NCBI GenBank assembly: GCA_002413095.1
Contig: DHWI01000149.1
Span: 4,267-10,184, forward strand
Reading direction: 5' to 3'
Length of the DNA stretch: 5,918 bases
Origin: Thermoleophilia bacterium UBA5186
GTDB lineage: Bacteria; Actinomycetota; Thermoleophilia; Gaiellales; Gaiellaceae
Both the position numbers and the translations under genes were made by a program. The notes below the pieces were generated by a model. It was not told the origin of the DNA. It worked only from the letters and a program-made list of their open reading frames with translations, and did no database searches. Shown here piece by piece: positions 1 through 4,522 of this stretch. How positions within the stretch are numbered: the first letter of the stretch is position 1; each line of letters starts with the position of its first letter.

Positions 1-261
1 TTCATGGGCGGGATCAACATCTTCGTCCCGGACGACGTCGAGGTCGACGTCAGCGGGTTCTCCTTCATGGGCGGGCGAAACGTGGGCTCGGCCAAGAAGT
101 CCCCGCCGCCGGGCGCGCAGGTCGTCCACATCCGGGGCTACTCGTTCATGGGCGGCCTGAACGTCGTCACTCGTCCCCGCCGGCCCGCCGTGCAAGCAGG
201 TGACCCTTCGCCGGCGGCTCTCCCGGAAGGATCCGCCGCAGAGACTGGTCTGCCAGGGTGA
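1..261 (+). CDS. C-terminal end of a LiaF-like / cell-wall-stress-response domain protein (5' truncated)
   Basis: Only the last 86 codons are present; the gene enters from the left edge in frame 1 and stops at TGA 259-261. The readable part has three copies of a beta-rung pattern, FMGGINI, SFMGGRNV and SFMGGLNV, separated by a PDDVEV stretch and a VVHIRGY stretch. Alternating glycine-glycine turns and short beta strands are typical of the C-terminal beta-helical domain of LiaF/YvqF-type and DUF1707-linked actinobacterial proteins, which are tied to cell-envelope stress sensing. At DNA level an 11-bp string (ttcatgggcgg) recurs exactly at 1, 64 and 145. After GLNVVTR the last 30 or so residues are Pro/Ala-rich, do not continue the fold, and overlap the end of the opposite-strand FkbM gene by 95 bp. 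The N-terminal part, which would settle the subfamily, is outside the window. Confidence 0.72.
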   Translation, partial: FMGGINIFVPDDVEVDVSGFSFMGGRNVGSAKKSPPPGAQVVHIRGYSFMGGLNVVTRPRRPAVQAGDPSPAALPEGSAAETGLPG

Positions 262-994
262 TGCGGAAGACTTCGAAGCCCAGCTCCTCCAGCTGAGGCA
301 CCAACGCGGCCGCCTGCTCGCCGAGGAGGTCGGGCGAGACCTCGACGAAGAGCGTCGCGTCGTGGCAACGCGTGAGCGTCTCCCGGGCTCCTTCGAGGAC
401 CCGCGGCTCCGCACCCTCGACGTTGAGCTTGATCACGAGGCCGCGCAGCTCGGCGCCCGCAAGCTCGTCGTCGATGCTCGTCAGCTCTGCGGTTTCGGCG
501 CCGATGCTCGTGTCGCGGGCGAGTAGGGAGCTCCCGATCGTGCCGCTCGAGCGGTGGAACATGGCCTCGCCCGGCCCTTCGGCCAGCGCCTTCGCGGAGA
601 CGACGACGTTCCCAAGTTCGCGGGTGTTGACCTCGAGTGCGCGGAGGTTGTAGGGGTCGGGCTCGAAGGCGAGTACGCGGCCGCCGGGGCCGACGCCGCG
701 CGCGCCGAGCACGGTGTAGAGGCCGAGATGCGCCCCGCCGTCGACCACCGTCATGCCGGGTCGCAGCGTGCGCACGAAGAGCTCGCGGTAGGTCGTCCCG
801 GGCCGCCCCGCCTCGTGGAGGAAGCTGCGATGTCTGAGGTAGCCGCGCACACGGACGCCGTCGACGGATGCAGAGAACGGCGCGAGCCCGGCGCGCAGAA
901 ACACGGCGTCAGCCGCGTCTCGCGTCGTCGCGAATGCGTCGCCGAGACCCGCGGCGCGGGCGGCGCGCGCAAGAGTGGCCGCGGCGCGGAGCAT
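167..994 (-). CDS. FkbM-family SAM-dependent methyltransferase
   Basis: A 275-aa protein read from ATG 994-992 to TGA at 169-167. The methyltransferase core is clear: motif I MTVVDGGAHLGLYTVLG (residues 81-97), the acidic residue after strand 2 in VLAFEPDP (E111), and the FkbM signature VIKLNVEGAEPRVLEGA (187-203) followed by LFVEVSP (215-221). FkbM enzymes transfer methyl groups from SAM to hydroxyl groups of sugars or polyketides, so a glycan or secondary-metabolite substrate is likely but cannot be read from sequence. The family signature usually reads K-I-D-V-E-G-A-E; here the Asp is Asn191. Length fits the family. The open frame continues far upstream, but that part is antisense to the 99-aa gene and proline dehydrogenase, and homology begins after this ATG. 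TATCGT lies 7 nt upstream with no Shine-Dalgarno sequence, suggesting a leaderless transcript. Confidence 0.88.
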   Translation of the reverse strand: MLRAAATLARAARAAGLGDAFATTRDAADAVFLRAGLAPFSASVDGVRVRGYLRHRSFLHEAGRPGTTYRELFVRTLRPGMTVVDGGAHLGLYTVLGARGVGPGGRVLAFEPDPYNLRALEVNTRELGNVVVSAKALAEGPGEAMFHRSSGTIGSSLLARDTSIGAETAELTSIDDELAGAELRGLVIKLNVEGAEPRVLEGARETLTRCHDATLFVEVSPDLLGEQAAALVPQLEELGFEVFRITLADQSLRRILPGEPPAKGHLLARRAGGDE

Positions 995-1018
995 GCCGCT
1001 GACGATACGCTGCGAGGG
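995..1018. promoter_or_regulatory. 24-bp mirror-symmetric bidirectional promoter with interlocked -10 boxes
   Basis: The entire gap between two divergent start codons is 24 bp. On the + strand TACGCT (1006-1011) is followed by 7 nt and ATG 1019. On the - strand TATCGT (1007-1002) is followed by 7 nt and ATG 994. The two TANNNT hexamers share the central TA at 1006-1007. Spacing to both start codons is identical, so both transcripts are predicted to start at or next to the ATG. No good -35 match is seen on either side. The sequence arrangement is direct observation; promoter activity is inferred. Confidence 0.6.
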
Positions 1019-1318
1019 ATGGAAGGTGGCGGTTTCGGCGGCTTCCCGTTCGGGGGCGATCCTGAGGATCTGATGCGCGGTCTGCGCGAGTTCGCCGAGC
1101 AGCAGGCGGAGACCGTGCAGGAGGCGCAGCGCGAGCAATTCGCGACACTGACGCTGAACACGGCGGTCGAGCTGACGGCAGCCGCGCTCGGCCAGCTGCA
1201 GCCCACGGGCGGCCCGGACGAGCAGGCGATCGCCCTCCGCGACGCCATGCGCGTCCTCTTCCCTGAGGCGGTCGCGCTCGTAAGCGCGGCGCGACAGGGA
1301 TTCATGCGCGAGCGCTAA
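1019..1318 (+). CDS. Uncharacterised 99-aa helical protein upstream of proline dehydrogenase
   Basis: I do not recognise the family. The 99 residues begin with a Gly/Phe-rich stretch (MEGGGFGGFPFGG, 1-13), then a charged amphipathic segment rich in Glu/Gln/Arg (about 15-42, DLMRGLREFAEQQAETVQEA), then a more hydrophobic helix (about 44-60) and a C-terminal helix around DAMRVLFPEAVALVSAARQ. There is no signal peptide or clear membrane span, so it is probably cytosolic. ATG 1019 was chosen because the longer open frame upstream runs antisense through the FkbM gene, and because TACGCT sits 7 nt before this ATG. A GAGGG run abuts the ATG, too close for a normal ribosome site. The stop TAA 1316-1318 lies 18 nt before the proline dehydrogenase start, so the two could be cotranscribed. 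Confidence 0.7.
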   Translation: MEGGGFGGFPFGGDPEDLMRGLREFAEQQAETVQEAQREQFATLTLNTAVELTAAALGQLQPTGGPDEQAIALRDAMRVLFPEAVALVSAARQGFMRER

Positions 1319-1322
1319 CTCG

Positions 1323-1328
1323 TAACAT
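1323..1328 (+). promoter_or_regulatory. Possible -10 box for proline dehydrogenase (leaderless type)
   Basis: TAACAT fits TANNNT and ends 8 nt before GTG 1337, in the short gap after the 99-aa gene. The candidate -35 at the usual distance (ttcatg, 1301-1306) is poor. It could give proline dehydrogenase its own leaderless transcript in addition to read-through from 1019. Confidence 0.42.
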
Positions 1329-1336
1329 CGGCGCTC

Positions 1337-2260
1337 GTGGCTCTGCTGGACCGCGCCATCGTCCGCCTCCTGCCGGCCGTTCCGAAGCCGGTGGTGCAAA
1401 AGCTCTCCTCGCACTACATCGCCGGGTCCGAGCTCTCCGACGCGTGCCGCGTGGTCAAGGAGCTGAACGACGACGGGAAGATGGCGACGATCGACGTGCT
1501 CGGCGAGGAGATCTCGAACGCCGACGAGGCCCGCGCGATCGTCGCGGAGTATCGCCGGGTCTTCGAGACGATCCAGCGCGAGGGCCTCGATTCGAACGTC
1601 AGCGTCAAGCCGACCGCGCTCGGGCTCAAGCTCGACCACGACCTCGCGCGCGAGAATCTCGAGGCGGTCGTACGCCACGCGGCGGAGAGCGGGAACTTCG
1701 TCCGCATCGACATGGAGGACTCGTCCACGACGGACGACACGCTCCTGATCTATCGGGAGCTGCGCGGCGCGGGCCTCGACAACGTCGGTGTCGTTCTGCA
1801 GGCGTCGCTGCGGCGCACCGTCGACGACGTCTGGAGCCTCGCCGACCTGAAGCCGAGCGTCCGCCTGTGCAAGGGCATCTACGTCGAGCCGCCGACGATC
1901 CAGTTCCGCGACTACGAAGCCGTCCGCGCCAGCTTCGTCAAGGCCCTCGACGCGCTGTTGCAGACCTGCGCGTACGTCGGGATCGCGACCCACGACGAAT
2001 ACCTCGTCGACGAGGGGCGGCGGCTCGTGGTCGAGCACGGTCTCCAGCGCGAGCAGTACGAGTTCCAGATGCTCCTCGGGGTGCGGCCGCGGCTCGGAGA
2101 CGGGCTCGTCGAGCAGGGACATCGCGTGCGCATCTACGTCCCGTTCGGCCAGCAGTGGTACGCGTACTCCCTGCGGCGGCTGCAGGAGAATCCGAAGATC
2201 GCGGGCTACATCGCGTCCGACACGGTCGGGCGCATGCTCAGGAGGAACGGGTCGGGCTAG
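1337..2260 (+). CDS. putB: Monofunctional proline dehydrogenase
   Basis: A 307-aa FAD-dependent enzyme expected to oxidise L-proline to 1-pyrroline-5-carboxylate, passing electrons to the quinone pool; its length matches the short monofunctional (PutB/PruB) type rather than fused PutA. Motifs run in family order: KMATIDVLGEEI (48-59), NVSVKPTALGL with K91 (87-97), VRIDMEDS with D125 (122-129), VVLQASLRRT with Q155 (152-161), VRLCKGIYVEP with K179 (175-185), IATHDEYLV (216-224), YEFQMLLGV (241-249), and the substrate-carboxylate motif YSLRRLQENP with Y277, R280 and R281 (277-286). All expected key residues are present. The start is GTG 1337, with no Shine-Dalgarno sequence but a TAACAT box 8 nt upstream. 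The P5C dehydrogenase partner is not in this window. Its stop TAG lies in CTAG 2257-2260, shared with the opposing gene. Confidence 0.95.
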   Translation: MALLDRAIVRLLPAVPKPVVQKLSSHYIAGSELSDACRVVKELNDDGKMATIDVLGEEISNADEARAIVAEYRRVFETIQREGLDSNVSVKPTALGLKLDHDLARENLEAVVRHAAESGNFVRIDMEDSSTTDDTLLIYRELRGAGLDNVGVVLQASLRRTVDDVWSLADLKPSVRLCKGIYVEPPTIQFRDYEAVRASFVKALDALLQTCAYVGIATHDEYLVDEGRRLVVEHGLQREQYEFQMLLGVRPRLGDGLVEQGHRVRIYVPFGQQWYAYSLRRLQENPKIAGYIASDTVGRMLRRNGSG

Positions 2261-2287
2261 GGCGGCGGGGGCCCGGCGGGAGGCGGG
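2249..2287 (+). other. Potential G-quadruplex at the convergent stop codons
   Basis: The + strand carries six runs of three or more G at 2249-2251, 2254-2256, 2260-2262, 2267-2271, 2278-2280 and 2285-2287, with loops of 2, 3, 4, 6 and 4 nt. This meets the G3+N1-7 rule over the end of proline dehydrogenase, including its stop. It would be G-rich in the proline dehydrogenase mRNA 3' end. Part of the composition is forced by polyproline codons of the opposing DUF6458-like gene. No experimental support is possible here. Confidence 0.4.
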
Positions 2288-2586
2288 CCTGGCGGAGGCG
2301 GGCCCTCGTCGACGACTTCCTCGACGACCCGCGTGCGCGGTCTGTAGCCGCGGGCATACCAGCCGCTGCGTGCCGGATAGTCGCCGGGCGGCGCCGCGTA
2401 CCCGCGCCCGTATCCGCCGCGGCCCCACGACTCCCAGTAGATCAGCGAGAGCAGGATGCCGAGGATCCCGACGCACATGAGGATTACGCCGACGACGTGG
2501 ATGTTCAGGCCGCTCGGGCTCGTGTTGACCGCGAAGGTCAGGATCGCGCCGATCGCGATCAGGAAGATGCTGACACCTAGGCCCAC
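2257..2586 (-). CDS. DUF6458-like small membrane protein with polyproline tail
   Basis: A 109-aa protein read from GTG 2586-2584 to TAG 2259-2257. Residues 1-20 (VGLGVSIFLIAIGAILTFAV) and about 31-50 (VVGVILMCVGILGILLSLIY) are two membrane helices separated by a short NTSPSGLNIH loop. This matches actinobacterial DUF6458 proteins, whose function is unknown. The last 60 residues are an extra hydrophilic tail: Gly/Tyr/Arg-rich (GRGGYGRGYAA), then EEVVDEG, then PPPPGPPPAGPPPP to the end. The open frame extends upstream, but that part is antisense-frame shadow of the methyltransferase gene, and the GTG gives exactly the family's usual N-terminus. It begins 7 nt after the methyltransferase stop, so the two are probably cotranscribed. 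The family name is from memory; membrane topology is read from hydrophobicity. Confidence 0.8.
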   Translation of the reverse strand: MGLGVSIFLIAIGAILTFAVNTSPSGLNIHVVGVILMCVGILGILLSLIYWESWGRGGYGRGYAAPPGDYPARSGWYARGYRPRTRVVEEVVDEGPPPPGPPPAGPPPP

Positions 2587-2593
2587 GCGTGCT

Positions 2594-3304
2594 TTATGCC
2601 TTGCGGGCGTGAAGGAGAAACTCGCCGGGCAGCCGCGCGTCCTGGCGCCGGAAGGAATCGCGGCGTGCGGGGTACTCCTCGAGCGCCCGAATCGCGAGGC
2701 CGGCGCCGGCAAGCGAGGTGACGACCTGGCCCAGCCGCCAGAACCGCTCATACGACTGCTCACGCGCCGGTTCTCCCGTAAGCTCGAAGTGCGACCAGCC
2801 GACGTCGACATGGGTGTCGCTGTCGAAGTAGTCCTCGCGCCAGCGCATCATCGAGTCGACGCACTGCGCGACGGGGTGTGCCTCGAAGAGCAGGAAGTCT
2901 CCCCCGGGCTTGAGCGCCGCCTCGATCCCGCGCGCCCATGCATCGAGGTCCTGGAGCCAGACGAGTACGCCGCTGGCGGTGTAGACGAGGTCGAAGCGGC
3001 CGCGCCGGAGCTCAGCGGGCAGCGCCTGGACGTCCGCCTGCACCCAGAGTACGGACGACTCCCGCTCGCGGGCGAGGTCGAGCGCCTCGTTCGAGATGTC
3101 GACGCCGGTGACGACAGCTCCGAGCTCCGTCAGCTCGAGGGTCGACTCGCCGGTGGCGCACTGGAGGTGGAGCACCCGCTTGTCCTTCAGGTCGCCCAGC
3201 GAGCGCTTGACCTGCTCCGGCAGGCCCAGCTCGCCCTGCATCGCCTCGGCGCGGCGGCGATGCACCTCGTCCCAAGCCCGGCGATTGTGGTCGGTCGGCT
3301 CCAT
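2594..3304 (-). CDS. Class I SAM-dependent methyltransferase (Methyltransf_11/25 type)
   Basis: A 236-aa protein read from ATG 3304-3302 to TAA 2596-2594. The N-terminus DHNRRAWDEVH (5-15) is typical of small-molecule methyltransferases of this group. Motif I is VLHLQCATGEST (44-55), the SAM ribose acidic residue is D69 in TGVDIS, motif II is VQADVQALP (88-96), strand 4 is FDLVYTASGVL (104-114), and the post-core LKPGGDFLLFEAHPV spans 131-145. Motif I has Cys where many relatives have Gly (LQCATG), a variation common in this subgroup. The substrate cannot be told. It is followed by the DUF6458-like gene 7 nt downstream. Unlike other genes here with their own upstream region, it has no TANNNT box next to its start; instead two palindromes lie 38-108 bp upstream, suggesting regulated expression. 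Confidence 0.88.
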   Translation of the reverse strand: MEPTDHNRRAWDEVHRRRAEAMQGELGLPEQVKRSLGDLKDKRVLHLQCATGESTLELTELGAVVTGVDISNEALDLARERESSVLWVQADVQALPAELRRGRFDLVYTASGVLVWLQDLDAWARGIEAALKPGGDFLLFEAHPVAQCVDSMMRWREDYFDSDTHVDVGWSHFELTGEPAREQSYERFWRLGQVVTSLAGAGLAIRALEEYPARRDSFRRQDARLPGEFLLHARKA

Positions 3305-3341
3305 CAGGCGTAGCTCGGCATCCCCGGCACCTCTGCGTCCA

Positions 3342-3358
3342 AGTAACAGACTGTTACT
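3342..3358. promoter_or_regulatory. Palindromic operator-like site 1
   Basis: AGTAACA-GAC-TGTTACT is a perfect inverted repeat with 7-bp arms and a 3-bp centre, embedded in a 24-bp unit (3340-3363) that recurs at 3394-3417. Size and symmetry fit a dimeric repressor such as a TetR-family protein. It lies in the 139-bp gap between fabL and the downstream methyltransferase, whose start is 38 bp away on the - strand. The weak AT-rich stem and lack of a T-tract argue against a terminator. Confidence 0.65.
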
Positions 3359-3395
3359 AAGTTGAGGAGCGCGGCGTTACGCGGTTCCGGACCCA

Positions 3396-3412
3396 AGTAA
3401 CAGCGTGTTACT
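3396..3412. promoter_or_regulatory. Palindromic operator-like site 2
   Basis: AGTAACA-GCG-TGTTACT has the same 7-bp arms as site 1; the centres are 54 bp apart, about five helical turns. Within the 24-bp repeat units only two central bases differ, so arms and flanks (CA before, AAGTT after) are conserved while the spacer is not. That pattern points to a protein-binding site. A GTTAC half-site (3376-3380) lies close to the midpoint between the two sites. Confidence 0.65.
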
Positions 3413-3443
3413 AAGTTCGGCTCGACGCTGCGTCCGAGGCGGG

Positions 3444-4181
3444 TCATGCCAGGAGGGAGAAGCCGCCGTCCACGATCAGAGTGTGACCGCGAATCATCTC
3501 CGCGTCGGGGGAGCACAGGAAGGCGACCGCGCCGGCCACGTCCTCGGGCTCGACGAGCCGTCCCGCCGGGGTGCGCTCGAGGCCCATCTCCAGCATGTCC
3601 TCGCGATTCGGGAAGTGAGCAAGCGCGCCCGTCTCGACCACTCCTGCCGACACGGTGTTCGCCCGGATCCCGCGCGGCGCGAGCTCCACGGCGAGGTAGC
3701 GCACCACCGACTCCAGCGCGGCCTTCGAGGTGCCGACGAGGACGTAGTTCTCGAGGACGCGCATCGAACCGAGGCTCGAGATCGCGACGATCGACGAGCC
3801 GCTCGGCATCGACGGCGCCGCCGCGCGCGCCAGCGCCAGCAGCGCGCGGGCGTTTGCGTTCATCGTCCAATCCCAGTGCTTGTCCTCGGTTTCCAGAGCC
3901 GGCCGGATCACGCCCGTTGCAGCGTTATGGATGACCACGTCGAGCGGCCCAAGCTCGTGCACCTCGCCCATCACGCGCTCGGACGAGACGTTGCCGCGCA
4001 CGAGCACGGGCTCCGTCCCCGCCGCCCGCAGCTCCTCGGCCGCCTCCTCCGCCGCGCGGTCGTTGCGCAGGTAGCCGATCGCCACCCGAGCGGCGCCGTC
4101 GCGGGCGAAGCGGAGCGCAATCGCCTTGCCGATCCCTCGCGAGCCGCCCGTCACGAGGACGGACTTGCCCTCGAAGCTCAT
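3444..4181 (-). CDS. fabL: Enoyl-[acyl-carrier-protein] reductase III (FabL type)
   Basis: A 245-aa short-chain dehydrogenase expected to reduce the trans-2-enoyl-ACP double bond with NADPH in type II fatty-acid elongation. It has the Rossmann motif TGGSRGIG (11-18), HNAATGV (85-91), THWDW-like KHWDWTMNANA (101-111), and SSLGSMRVLENYVLVGTSKAALE (135-157). The catalytic pair is spaced Y146-x6-K153, as in enoyl reductases, not Y-x3-K as in ordinary SDRs such as FabG. HFPNRE (189-194), RTPAGRLVEPED (203-214) and AEMIRGHTLIVDGG (227-240) closely follow Bacillus FabL as I recall it. Length is normal. The start ATG 4181-4179 overlaps the stop of the 92-aa gene as ATGA, so translation is probably coupled. 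A generic 3-oxoacyl reductase is the alternative, made less likely by the Y-x6-K spacing. Confidence 0.88.
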   Translation of the reverse strand: MSFEGKSVLVTGGSRGIGKAIALRFARDGAARVAIGYLRNDRAAEEAAEELRAAGTEPVLVRGNVSSERVMGEVHELGPLDVVIHNAATGVIRPALETEDKHWDWTMNANARALLALARAAAPSMPSGSSIVAISSLGSMRVLENYVLVGTSKAALESVVRYLAVELAPRGIRANTVSAGVVETGALAHFPNREDMLEMGLERTPAGRLVEPEDVAGAVAFLCSPDAEMIRGHTLIVDGGFSLLA

Positions 4182-4456
4182 CCTCGGCGGGGGAGAGGCG
4201 CGTCCGCCGGGGCCGAGCTCGGCAACTCCTCCCAGCCGGGCCTTGTCCGCGGCTCGCGCTCGCCCTCCTCCGCCTTCGAGGAGGCATGGCCGAGCCGGTC
4301 GAGGTACTCCATCTTCTCCTCGCCGCAGCGGCGGATCTCGCTGTCCTCGGGAAGGTCCTTGACGAGCTCCTCGATCCGGGCCCGGAGCTGATACGCGAAC
4401 TGCGGCGTCGCCGGCGCGACGAGCGCGTCGATGTCGTCCCGGGTCGGCTCCGCCAT
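4178..4456 (-). CDS. Uncharacterised 92-aa protein translationally coupled to fabL
   Basis: The 92 residues run from ATG 4456-4454 to TGA 4180-4178. I do not recognise a named family. Residues 1-58 look like a compact helical region (TPQFAYQLRARIEELVKDLP, then EIRRCGEEKMEYLDRLGH); residues 59-92 are charged, then Pro/Ala-rich and probably disordered (REPRTRPGWEELP). There is no signal peptide or membrane helix. The stop overlaps the fabL start as ATGA, so the two are very likely one operon with this gene first. TAGGCT 7 nt before the ATG and no close Shine-Dalgarno sequence suggest a leaderless mRNA. The start fits because the longer open frame upstream is antisense to the EamA transporter. 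A role linked to fatty-acid synthesis is only inferred from coupling. Confidence 0.72.
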   Translation of the reverse strand: MAEPTRDDIDALVAPATPQFAYQLRARIEELVKDLPEDSEIRRCGEEKMEYLDRLGHASSKAEEGEREPRTRPGWEELPSSAPADAPLPRRG

Positions 4457-4522
4457 CGGGCGAAGCCTACAACCGCCGCCTGCTTGCAGAGCGGTCGGCG
4501 CCGGTGAGGATAGTGTCGGGAG
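4457..4522. promoter_or_regulatory. Divergent promoter region between the 92-aa/fabL pair and the transporter pair
   Basis: This 66-bp gap holds TAGGCT on the - strand (4469-4464, 7 nt before ATG 4456) and TAGTGT on the + strand (4511-4516, 6 nt before ATG 4523). GATAGT (4509-4514, 8 nt before) is an alternative reading for the + strand. A short palindrome CTGC-TT-GCAG (4480-4489) lies near the middle and could bind a regulator, but at 10 bp it may be chance. No convincing -35 was found for either direction. Confidence 0.5.

Noticed and set aside
1..155. Three exact 11-bp repeats (1, 64, 145) as a DNA repeat element
   Set aside because: They are in frame and encode the F-M-G-G turns of a beta-helical protein, so protein structure explains them.
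995..2476. Long - strand open frame extending the FkbM gene upstream to 769 aa
   Set aside because: The added part is Arg/Ala/Asp-rich with no domain and runs antisense to the well-supported 99-aa gene and proline dehydrogenase; high GC makes long false frames common.
1444..2580. 378-aa + strand frame inside and beyond proline dehydrogenase
   Set aside because: Arg-rich, motif-free translation, out of frame with an enzyme whose catalytic residues are all present.
3342..3412. The palindromes as rho-independent terminators of fabL
   Set aside because: Stems are only 7 bp and AT-rich with no following T-tract, while two copies with conserved arms and variable centres fit protein binding better.
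3358..3417. TAAGTT hexamers on the + strand (3358-3363 and 3412-3417) as -10 boxes
   Set aside because: They fit TANNNT, but no supported + strand gene or start codon follows at leaderless spacing.
3304..3870. - strand frame whose end contains repeated NLVTRCYLG / NLVTVCYLD peptides
   Set aside because: The peptide repeat is just the translation of the two palindromic DNA repeats; the rest lies out of frame in fabL.
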